Source: an uncultured Bacteroidales bacterium | GTDB lineage: Bacteria; Bacteroidota; Bacteroidia; Bacteroidales; Bacteroidaceae | Length of the DNA: 64,000 nucleotides | Assembly: GCA_902800305.1 (NCBI GenBank) | Contig: CADCDP010000007.1 | Span: forward strand, 55,448-119,447 | Direction of reading: 5' to 3' | Part shown: one piece after another, positions 58,060-64,000 of the stretch | How the letters are laid out: each line of letters begins with the position of its first letter | Numbering within the stretch: the stretch's first letter is position 1 | Notes under the pieces: generated by a model | Told to the model about the DNA's origin: nothing | What the model saw: only the letters and a program-made list of their open reading frames with translations | Databases searched by the model: none | Translations under genes and position numbers: made by a program

Positions 58060-58115
58060 TTATTGGAACAAATGAACGGGAATTAACTGTATTTACAGAT
58101 AATTTGTTCCAATAA
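58060..58115. repeat. Perfect 14-bp inverted repeat upstream of the corA promoter
   Basis: TTATTGGAACAAAT (58060-58073) and ATTTGTTCCAATAA (58102-58115) flank 28 bp that contains the small palindrome CTGTATTTACAG. It ends 45 bp before the corA -7 box. It may be an operator pair, or the ends of a tiny relic element. Confidence 0.6.
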
Positions 58116-58160
58116 ATTAAGTTTTTTATCGTAACAGGCTTATAACTCAATAATTTTATC

Positions 58161-58168
58161 TACCTTTG
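58161..58168 (+). promoter_or_regulatory. -7 box of corA
   Basis: TACCTTTG 200 bp upstream of the corA ATG, which predicts a leader of about 190 nt. Confidence 0.6.
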
Positions 58169-58170
58169 TA

Positions 58171-58327
58171 CCCGATTTCGGGGAAGTTCCTTCGGAATCG
58201 CATAGAAAAGAGAGTAATCACTAATTAAAAACAACTATGGACGATTATCCGGCGAATAGTATCAAGTGCCTGGGATAAGACTCACCTCTCACGCGGAGTT
58301 GCTATGAGTCTTTGCCCCTCCTTTTTA
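58171..58327 (+). promoter_or_regulatory. Structured corA leader with terminator-like hairpin
   Basis: After two small 5' hairpins (CCCGA-TT-TCGGG at 58171-58182, and TTCC-TTC-GGAA) comes a 13-codon ORF. Then a stem AAGACTCA (58277-58284) / TGAGTCTT (58305-58312), extended by GGG (58272-58274) and CCC (58315-58317), is followed by TCCTTTTTATT. The layout is that of a transcription attenuator. It matches no riboswitch consensus I know. Confidence 0.55.
58237..58278 (+). CDS. Putative 13-residue leader peptide of corA
   Basis: ATG to TAA encoding MDDYPANSIKCLG. The stop codon (58276-58278) overlaps the first bases of the terminator-like stem at 58277, so a ribosome reaching the stop would block the stem. 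No Shine-Dalgarno is visible, which is not unusual in this phylum. Whether it is translated is unknown. Confidence 0.35.
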   Translation: MDDYPANSIKCLG

Positions 58328-58367
58328 TTGTTCACAATCAAAAAAAGCAAAGATTCAGAAGACAACC

Positions 58368-59294
58368 ATGCGAACATTCTGGAATTTTAATGGCGGCATC
58401 AAGCATATTGATGCATGGGAGCCAAACTGCTGGGTGCAGGTGACTTGCCCAGTGGATGACGATAAGGAGTTTCTGGAGCAGGAACTCGGTATGCCTGACT
58501 ACTTCATGGACGACGTGTCGGACGCTGAAGAGCGTGCCCGTTACGACATGGACGAGGGGTGGCTCATGATTATCTTGCGCATTCCACACTTGAAGAGTGT
58601 CTCTTCACGTAGCCCTTACACGACCATCCCGTTGGGTATCGTGTTGAAGGGGGACAAAATCATTACCATCTGCAATCAGGAGACGCGGATGATGCTCGAC
58701 TTCGTGAACCATCAGATGCGGCGTGCAGAAGGTTTTACCGATGCGGCCGACTTGGTGTTCCGCATCTTCCTCAGTGCTTCGGTCTGGTATCTGAAGTATC
58801 TGAAGCAGGTGAATGGCATCATTGAACAGGCGAAGCGTGACCTTGACAAGCACATTGACAACAAGGATTTGGTGAACCTCTCTCGTTTGCAGGACTCTCT
58901 CACTTACTTCGGCACGTCCATTCGTGGTAACGAGTCGCTGTTGAGCAAACTGAAGTTCCGTCTGCCTGTCGATGAACTGGATGCCGAGCTGATCGAGGAC
59001 GTGAACATCGAGATGAATCAGGCACGTGAGACTACAGCCATCTACATCAACATTCTCGACTCGACAATGGACACGTACGCGAACATTATTAATAATAATA
59101 TGAACACGGTGATGCGCCTCTTGACATCGCTGAACATGATTATCCTCTTTCCAACGTTCATTACCTCTATGTTTGGCATGAACTTGAAGAATGGCATGGA
59201 GGAGTGGTCTATAGGCTTCCCGATTGCCATTGTTGCCTGTGTGGTTTGTACGGCGGTGTCGCTGTGGTGGTTCCGGCAGAAGAAGTGGCTATAG
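58368..59294 (+). CDS. corA: CorA-family magnesium/divalent cation transporter
   Basis: 308 residues. A large soluble N-terminal domain (to about 245) with long helices is followed by two C-terminal membrane helices (NMIILFPTFITSMFGM and IGFPIAIVACVVCTAVSLWW) with the pore signature GMN in SMFGMNLKNG. CorA channels admit Mg2+, sometimes Co2+ or Ni2+. The unusual long leader upstream suggests expression control by attenuation. Confidence 0.95.
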   Translation: MRTFWNFNGGIKHIDAWEPNCWVQVTCPVDDDKEFLEQELGMPDYFMDDVSDAEERARYDMDEGWLMIILRIPHLKSVSSRSPYTTIPLGIVLKGDKIITICNQETRMMLDFVNHQMRRAEGFTDAADLVFRIFLSASVWYLKYLKQVNGIIEQAKRDLDKHIDNKDLVNLSRLQDSLTYFGTSIRGNESLLSKLKFRLPVDELDAELIEDVNIEMNQARETTAIYINILDSTMDTYANIINNNMNTVMRLLTSLNMIILFPTFITSMFGMNLKNGMEEWSIGFPIAIVACVVCTAVSLWWFRQKKWL

Positions 59295-59401
59295 AGGGAA
59301 AATGCAACATGGATGTACCAATTTTCTAGAAACGGGTTCTCTTTTTTCTGCTTTTCGTCATAAAAAGAGTTCGTAATGTCGTGCATTTGACGAAAAATTA
59401 G

Positions 59402-59409
59402 TAAATTTG
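59402..59409 (+). promoter_or_regulatory. -7 box of serC
   Basis: TAAATTTG 79 bp upstream of the serC ATG at 59488. It favours that start over the longer frame beginning at 59428. Confidence 0.55.
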
Positions 59410-59487
59410 CAAGGATTTTGAATATGATTGGTAAAAAGAGAACGGAATTCTATTATAGAATATCATTTATCTAACTATAGCAACAAG

Positions 59488-60555
59488 ATGAAAAAGTACA
59501 ATTTCAATGCAGGACCTTCCATCCTTCCCCGCGAAGTGATAGAACAGACGGCACAGGCTTGTCTTGATTTCAATGGTTCAGGACTCTCTCTGATGGAGAT
59601 TAGCCACCGTGCAAAGGATTTTCAGCCAGTAGTTGACGAGGCAGTAGCACTCTTCAAGGAACTTCTCAACATTCCAGAGGGTTACTCCGTGCTTTTCCTT
59701 GGTGGTGGTGCAAGTCTTGAGTTCTGCATGGTTCCTTACAACTTCCTCGAGAAGAAGGCTGCCTACCTGAACACGGGTGTTTGGGCAACGAAGGCAGAGA
59801 AGGAAGCCAAGGCATTCGGTGAGGTGGTGGAAGTGGCTTCTTCTGCCGACAAGAACTTCACTTACATCCCACGCAATTTCGAGATTCCTGCTGATGCAGA
59901 TTATCTCCACATCACGACTAACAACACCATCTATGGTACAGAGCTGCGTGAAGACCTCGACTCTCCCATTCCTGTGATTGCCGACATGTCTTCCGACATC
60001 TTCAGCCGTCCTATCGATGTGAGCAAGTATGCCCTCATCTATGGTGGTGCTCAGAAGAACCTCGCTATGGCAGGTCTTACCTTCGTTATCGTGAAAGAGG
60101 ATGCACTCGGCAAGGTGTCTCGCCACATTCCAACGATGCTCGACTACCGCACACACGTGAAGAAGGGCTCTATGTTTAACACCCCTCCAGTAGTGCCTAT
60201 TTACTCTGCTTTGATGAACCTTCGTTACTTGAAGGCTCACGGTGGCGTTGAGGCTATGCAGAAGTTAGCAGAGCAGCGTGCCGAAATCCTTTACACAGAA
60301 ATTGACCGCAACAAGCTCTTTGTGGGCACAGCCGAGAAGGACAGCCGTTCACTCATGAACATCACCTTCGTGCTGAAGCCAGAATATCAGGACTTGCAGG
60401 ACGAGTTCTTGAAGTTCGCTACCAGCCAGGGTATGGTTGGCGTGAAGGGTCACCGCGACGTAGGTGGTTTCCGTGCTTCTTGCTACAACGCAATGTCTGT
60501 TGAAGGTGTTCAGGCACTTGTGAAGTGCATGCAGGAGTTTGAGGCTCAACACTAA
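59488..60555 (+). CDS. serC: Phosphoserine aminotransferase
   Basis: 355 residues starting [17 protein letters not shown], the usual SerC opening. The PLP lysine is Lys190 in [12 protein letters not shown]. It converts 3-phosphohydroxypyruvate and glutamate to phosphoserine. serA follows 132 bp later, so the two adjacent genes cover the first two steps of serine synthesis, with glyA using the product. Confidence 0.97.
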   Translation: MKKYNFNAGPSILPREVIEQTAQACLDFNGSGLSLMEISHRAKDFQPVVDEAVALFKELLNIPEGYSVLFLGGGASLEFCMVPYNFLEKKAAYLNTGVWATKAEKEAKAFGEVVEVASSADKNFTYIPRNFEIPADADYLHITTNNTIYGTELREDLDSPIPVIADMSSDIFSRPIDVSKYALIYGGAQKNLAMAGLTFVIVKEDALGKVSRHIPTMLDYRTHVKKGSMFNTPPVVPIYSALMNLRYLKAHGGVEAMQKLAEQRAEILYTEIDRNKLFVGTAEKDSRSLMNITFVLKPEYQDLQDEFLKFATSQGMVGVKGHRDVGGFRASCYNAMSVEGVQALVKCMQEFEAQH

Positions 60556-60574
60556 TTGAAAGTTAAATTTTGAC

Positions 60575-60665
60575 ATAAATTATCATGAATTGACCACGAA
60601 TTATTCATAAATTATTTAGTTGCAAAACTATTTATGGTAATTCGTGGCTAATTTGTGATAATTCG
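60575..60665. repeat. Long imperfect palindrome between serC and serA
   Basis: The inner arms CCACGAATTATTCATAAAT (60594-60612) and ATTTATGGTAATTCGTGG (60630-60647) differ by one gap and one mismatch. Outer arms of the AATTATCATGAATT type extend the pairing. The AATTCGTG word recurs. It resembles a small non-autonomous repeat and would form a large hairpin in a serC-serA mRNA. Confidence 0.65.
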
Positions 60666-60687
60666 TGTTTATAAAAAATAGAAAATC

Positions 60688-61608
60688 ATGGCAAAAGTTT
60701 TAATTGCGACTGAGAAGCCTTTTGCGGCTGCTGCGGTTGCGGGTATCAAAGAAATTATTGAAGGTGCAGGATTCGAACTTGCTCTTCTGGAGAAATATAC
60801 AGAGAAGGCGCAGCTCTTGGAGGCTGTTGCTGATGCGGATGCCATCATCATCCGCTCCGACATCATCGACGCAGAAGTGATTGATGCAGCTAAGAACTTG
60901 AAGATTGTGGTTCGTGCTGGTGCTGGCTACGACAATGTTGACCTCGAAGCAGCCACGGCTCACAAGGTGGTGGTGATGAACACCCCTGGCCAGAATGCCA
61001 ACGCAGTGGCTGAGCTGGTGCTCGGTCTGCTCGTCTTCACCGTTCGTAACTTCTACAACGGTAAGGCTGGCTCAGAGCTGATGGGCAAGAAACTTGGTAT
61101 CCTCGCATTCGGCAATGTGGGTCGCAACGTTGCTCGTATTGCAAAGGGCTTCGGTATGGAAGTGTCTGCCTACGATGCTTACTGCCCGGCAGAGGCCATC
61201 GTGGCTGCTGGCGTTCATGCTGCAGCATCACAGGAAGAACTCTTCAAGACTTGCGACATCGTGTCTCTCCACATCCCTGCTACCGACGAGACCAAAGAAA
61301 GTATCGGTAAGGCTTTGGTGGGCAGCATGAAGAAGGGAGCTATCCTTATCAACACTGCACGTAAGGAAGTCATCAATGAGCCTGAACTTATCGAGTTGCT
61401 TGCAGAGCGTACCGACCTCAAGTACATTACTGACATCAAGCCTATAGCTGATGCCGAGTTTGCCAAGTTCGAAGGTCGTTTCTACTGTACACCTAAGAAG
61501 ATGGGTGCCCAGACAGCGGAGGCCAACACCAACGCTGGTCTTGCAGCTGCTAACCAGATTGTGGGCTACCTCAAGGAGGGCATCACCAAATTCCAGGTGA
61601 ACAAGTAA
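60688..61608 (+). CDS. serA: D-3-phosphoglycerate dehydrogenase, short form with Lys in place of the catalytic His
   Basis: 306 residues, without the C-terminal ACT domain of the E. coli enzyme. NAD-binding ILAFGNVGRNVARIAKG and substrate segment VRAGAGYDNVDL are present. Where most 2-hydroxyacid dehydrogenases have PHxGA, this protein has TPKKMGAQT, so the catalytic His is replaced by Lys270. This corresponds to the type IIIK class described for Entamoeba and Bacteroides enzymes. It oxidises 3-phosphoglycerate to 3-phosphohydroxypyruvate. A terminator follows at 61631. Confidence 0.93.
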   Translation: MAKVLIATEKPFAAAAVAGIKEIIEGAGFELALLEKYTEKAQLLEAVADADAIIIRSDIIDAEVIDAAKNLKIVVRAGAGYDNVDLEAATAHKVVVMNTPGQNANAVAELVLGLLVFTVRNFYNGKAGSELMGKKLGILAFGNVGRNVARIAKGFGMEVSAYDAYCPAEAIVAAGVHAAASQEELFKTCDIVSLHIPATDETKESIGKALVGSMKKGAILINTARKEVINEPELIELLAERTDLKYITDIKPIADAEFAKFEGRFYCTPKKMGAQTAEANTNAGLAAANQIVGYLKEGITKFQVNK

Positions 61609-61630
61609 TGTATTATACCAATTTATAAAA

Positions 61631-61661
61631 AAGGCTTCGTTTCACGACGAAGCCTTTTTTG
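61631..61661 (+). terminator. Rho-independent terminator of serA
   Basis: AAAGGCTTCG / CGAAGCCTTT stem of 10 bp with an 8-nt loop and a terminal T run. Confidence 0.9.
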
Positions 61662-61757
61662 TCTGCGAATGTCTAAAAACTATAGGACGAAAGCGAAAGA
61701 CTGAATAATTGGACAAAGAAATGTGGGCTTTTATGTGGGTATGTCGAGGAAAAGAAG

Positions 61758-61786
61758 TAACTTTGCAACTAAATTGTGTAACTTTG
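61758..61786 (+). promoter_or_regulatory. Two tandem -7 boxes before DUF1015
   Basis: TAACTTTG at 61758-61765 and again at 61779-61786, 53 bp or more before the DUF1015 ATG. Confidence 0.5.
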
Positions 61787-61838
61787 GAAGATGGGGAAGG
61801 GATATCTCTTTCATCCTCCGATAAATTGAAAACAACCT

Positions 61839-63107
61839 ATGGCTATTGTAAAACCTTTTAAGGGTGTGCGTCCACCGAAAGAACTGGTGGAGAAAGTGGA
61901 GAGCCGCCCGTATGATGTGCTTGACTCGGAGGAGGCTCGTGCAGAGGCTGGCGACAACGAGATGTCGCTCTATCACATTATCAAACCAGAAATAAATTTC
62001 GAACCGGGCACAAGCGAGTATGACCCGCGTGTGTACGAGGAAGCTGCACGGCAGTTTGCCAAGTTCCAGAAGAACGGATGGCTGGTGCAGGATGAAAAGG
62101 AGCAGTACTACATCTATGCGCAGACTTCTTGCCTCCCTGCCAACGGCAACAAGGAGAAGACGCAGTATGGCATCGTGGTGGGTGCATACAGCGGCGACTA
62201 TCAGACAGGTGTCATCAAGAAGCATGAACTGACCCGTGCTGACAAGGAGGAGGACAGAATGAAGCATGTGCGTGTGAACGATGCCAACATCGAGCCGGTC
62301 TTCTTTGCATATCCCGACGACGAGGTGCTGCTGCAACTCATTGACAAGTATGCTAAGACGAAGCCAGAGTATGACTTCGTAGCTCCGATTGACGGCTTCG
62401 GACACAAGCTTTGGGTGGTGAGCGACGATGCGGACATCAAGACCATCACGGAGCGTTTTGCGAAGATGCCGAACCTCTATATTGCCGATGGTCACCACCG
62501 CAGTGCAGCGGCTGCTTTGGTAGGTGCTGAGAAGGCGAAGCAGAATCCGAATCATCGTGGCGACGAGGAATACAACTATTTTATGGCGGTGTGCTTCCCA
62601 GCTAGCCAGTTGACGATTCTCGACTACAACCGTGTCATCAAAGACCTCAATGGATTGACGCCCGAAGAGTTCATTCAGGCATTGGAAAAGAACTTTGTGG
62701 TGGAGAAGAAAGGTACGGCTGAGTATCGCGCCCAAGAGTTGCATGAGTTCTCGCTCTATTTGGAAGGGGAGTGGTATTCGCTCAAAGCAAAGCCTGGCAC
62801 GTATGATGAGAACGACCCCATTGGTGTGCTGGATGTGAGCATTTCTTCTCATTTGATTCTCGATGAGATTCTGGGCATCAAGGATTTGCGCCGCGACAAG
62901 AGGATTGACTTTGTGGGTGGTCTTCGTGGTTTGGGTGAACTGAAACGTCGTGTAGATAGCGGCGAGATGAAGACAGCTTTGGCGCTTTATCCTGTGACGA
63001 TGAAGCAGATTATGGATATTGCCGACTCTGGCAACATCATGCCGCCGAAGGCTACTTGGTTTGAGCCGAAACTCAGAAGTGGACTTGTGATACATAAATT
63101 GTCGTAA
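61839..63107 (+). CDS. DUF1015 family protein
   Basis: 422 residues. Conserved DUF1015 features: FKGVRPPKELVEKVESRPYD (start), SLYHIIKPEI, YGIVVGAYSGDY, IADGHHRSAAA and the C-terminal PPKATWFEPKLRSGLVIHKL. Cytoplasmic, function not established to my knowledge. It is commonly next to serC and serA in Bacteroidetes, as here, which suggests a link to serine metabolism. Its stop shares one base with the start of the next gene. Confidence 0.93.
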   Translation: MAIVKPFKGVRPPKELVEKVESRPYDVLDSEEARAEAGDNEMSLYHIIKPEINFEPGTSEYDPRVYEEAARQFAKFQKNGWLVQDEKEQYYIYAQTSCLPANGNKEKTQYGIVVGAYSGDYQTGVIKKHELTRADKEEDRMKHVRVNDANIEPVFFAYPDDEVLLQLIDKYAKTKPEYDFVAPIDGFGHKLWVVSDDADIKTITERFAKMPNLYIADGHHRSAAAALVGAEKAKQNPNHRGDEEYNYFMAVCFPASQLTILDYNRVIKDLNGLTPEEFIQALEKNFVVEKKGTAEYRAQELHEFSLYLEGEWYSLKAKPGTYDENDPIGVLDVSISSHLILDEILGIKDLRRDKRIDFVGGLRGLGELKRRVDSGEMKTALALYPVTMKQIMDIADSGNIMPPKATWFEPKLRSGLVIHKLS

Positions 63108-63697
63108 TGGACGCATACAGGACGATACGGGCACTCAGCGAAGGCACTTATAGCGAGAAACGCAGTAAGTTTCTCGCTTTTGCTATGCCCGTTCGTTCGG
63201 TGGATGAAGTGAAGCTTTTGGTGGCAGAGTATCAGAAGAAGTACTACGATGCCCGCCATGTCTGCTATGCCTATATGCTGGGAGCAGAACGTCTCGACTT
63301 TCGTGCTAACGACAATGGTGAGCCTTCGGGTACGGCGGGCAAGCCTATTCTCGGACAAATTAACTCTAACGAACTGACGGACATCCTCATCATTGTGGTG
63401 CGTTATTTCGGAGGCGTGAAACTGGGCACGTCGGGACTCATTGTGGCTTATCGTATGGCTGCTGCCGAGGCAATTGCCGCAGCGGAAATCATCGAAAAGA
63501 CAGTGGACGAGGACATTACGTTCCATTTCGAATACCCTTTCATGAACGATGTAATGCGCATTGTGAAAGAAGAAAATCCAGAGATTGTTTCCCAAAGCTA
63601 TGACAATGATTGTTCCATGACGCTTCGTATTCGAAAGGACTCGATGCCACGACTGAAGGCTCGTTTGGAGAAAGTGTCCTCTTTGTATATTCAGTAG
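63107..63697 (+). CDS. YigZ/IMPACT family protein
   Basis: 196 residues with the UPF0029/IMPACT signature: SKFLAFAMPVRSVDEV, ARHVCYAYMLGAE, NDNGEPSGTAGKPIL and VVRYFGGVKLGTSGLIVAYR. The fold is ribosomal-S5-like and the C-terminal ferredoxin-like half completes the bacterial form. It has been linked to translation control or nucleotide binding; the exact role is unknown. The start ATG overlaps the DUF1015 stop (TAATG). Confidence 0.93.
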   Translation: MDAYRTIRALSEGTYSEKRSKFLAFAMPVRSVDEVKLLVAEYQKKYYDARHVCYAYMLGAERLDFRANDNGEPSGTAGKPILGQINSNELTDILIIVVRYFGGVKLGTSGLIVAYRMAAAEAIAAAEIIEKTVDEDITFHFEYPFMNDVMRIVKEENPEIVSQSYDNDCSMTLRIRKDSMPRLKARLEKVSSLYIQ

Positions 63698-63740
63698 TAG
63701 ATGTGTCGATTGAGCCTATGTGTTCTTCGTTGATGGGCAT

Positions 63741-63810
63741 AAAAAAAATTGCTTATCTCACGACAAGCAATCTTTACTAACCTTAAAATAAATCTAATAC
63801 CATGAAAAAC
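63741..63810 (-). ncRNA. Probable small RNA of about 70 nt
   Basis: A complete transcription unit without a coding ORF: a minus-strand promoter with TTG at 63846-63844, 19 bp, then TACCTTTG at 63824-63817. The RNA starts near 63810 with CGTGTTTTTCATGG-type sequence and ends in ATTGCTTGTC-GTGA-GATAAGCAAT (one mismatch) followed by eight T. I recall similar leaders recurring in Bacteroidales genomes but cannot verify this. Confidence 0.65.
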
Positions 63811-63816
63811 ACGTTG

Positions 63817-63846
63817 CAAAGGTACGACTTTTATTTAAACTGACAA
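63817..63846 (-). promoter_or_regulatory. Promoter of the small RNA
   Basis: TTG-N19-TACCTTTG on the minus strand, one of the best promoter matches in the window. Confidence 0.7.
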
Positions 63847-63943
63847 TTGCTTAGGACGGTTTTTGACTGTTCTTTAGAATTTTTTAACAGAATAGGGGCA
63901 AAATGTAACTATTCAGCGATTAGCCATATTGCCCTATCCTCGC

Positions 63944-64000
63944 TTAAAATAAAGCGTGGATAGCTGCGTAAGTTGAGTTGTTGTGCTTCTTGGCCGTCTC
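63944..64000 (-). CDS. C-terminal 18 codons of a gene entering from the right edge
   Basis: The minus strand is open from the edge to a TAA at 63944, reading ETAKKHNNSTYAAIHALF. It is too short to identify; it could be chance. The spacer between it and the small RNA promoter has no other visible feature. Confidence 0.3.
   Translation of the reverse strand, partial: ETAKKHNNSTYAAIHALF

Larger units (their letters stand above)
57667..58160. other. Gene-free spacer after glnN with promoter and large hairpins
   Basis: No convincing gene. Very short ORFs (13 and 21 codons near 57747-57818) are not supported. It holds an orphan promoter (57701-57731), a long stem (57811-57861) with a third related copy to 57892, a GTTTCTC..AACAAGAAGAG type hairpin near 57955-57985, and a 14-bp inverted repeat (58060-58115). 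Confidence 0.6.

Overview
The window reads as chromosomal DNA of a Bacteroidota member, most likely Prevotella or a close Prevotellaceae relative. The reasons are: promoters of the Bacteroidetes type (TAnnTTTG, sometimes with TTG 19-20 bp upstream); a hybrid two-component regulator next to polysaccharide-degrading enzymes; DUF4270, DUF4837 and DUF5686 proteins; a type III glutamine synthetase; and secreted proteins ending in a YTLDGR..GK...G.YI.GGKK type C-terminus. Genus assignment is inference.

Layout. 1-18.6 kb is a beta-mannan (probably acetylated glucomannan or galactomannan) utilisation cluster: GH26 (cut by the left edge), GH2, a hybrid two-component sensor/regulator, GH94 cellobiose phosphorylase, CE7-type acetyl esterase, GH5 mannanase, SASA-type esterase, an AraC regulator and a second large GH2. 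18.7-22.7 kb holds an MFS-like protein, two tiny membrane proteins and an ECF-sigma operon with a lipoprotein and an anti-sigma-like protein. 22.9-25.4 kb holds a REP-associated tyrosine transposase (RAYT) with an extra C-terminal domain, a patatin-like phospholipase and a CinA-like protein. 25.5-34.8 kb is a pair of paralogous GLUG-type surface proteins. 35.3-38.0 kb is a plasmid-like partition locus: ParA, a small possible ribbon-helix-helix partner, 14 direct 19-bp iterons and AT-rich DNA. 38.0-39.7 kb has a polysaccharide deacetylase and a GT2. 39.7-52.7 kb is a tightly packed block of eleven minus-strand genes (glycogen-synthase-like, DUF4270, glyA, rlmN, DUF4837, pdxA, a flippase-like protein, ATP-grasp, CDP-alcohol phosphotransferase, HAD, DUF5686). 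The rest is housekeeping: MBL-fold protein and aspS, glnN, corA, serC-serA-DUF1015-YigZ, and a likely small RNA.

The most unusual content is in the repeats. A family of roughly 100-bp GC-rich double-hairpin elements sits in frame inside the mannan-cluster enzymes (10664-10768, 16166-16273, 17111-17206). A longer copy (9932-10210) encloses a decayed DUF559 endonuclease-like fragment between the same termini; it supplies the last residues of the esterase and the first residues, including the start codon, of the phosphorylase. I propose that the short copies are deletion derivatives of a DUF559-bearing element. A second palindrome family (11690-11752) and the REP palindromes of the RAYT are also present, one REP lying inside the phosphorylase gene. 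Other items to check are the iteron array, a corA leader with a 13-codon upstream ORF whose stop codon overlaps a terminator stem, and a roughly 70-nt small RNA with its own promoter and terminator at 63.8 kb.
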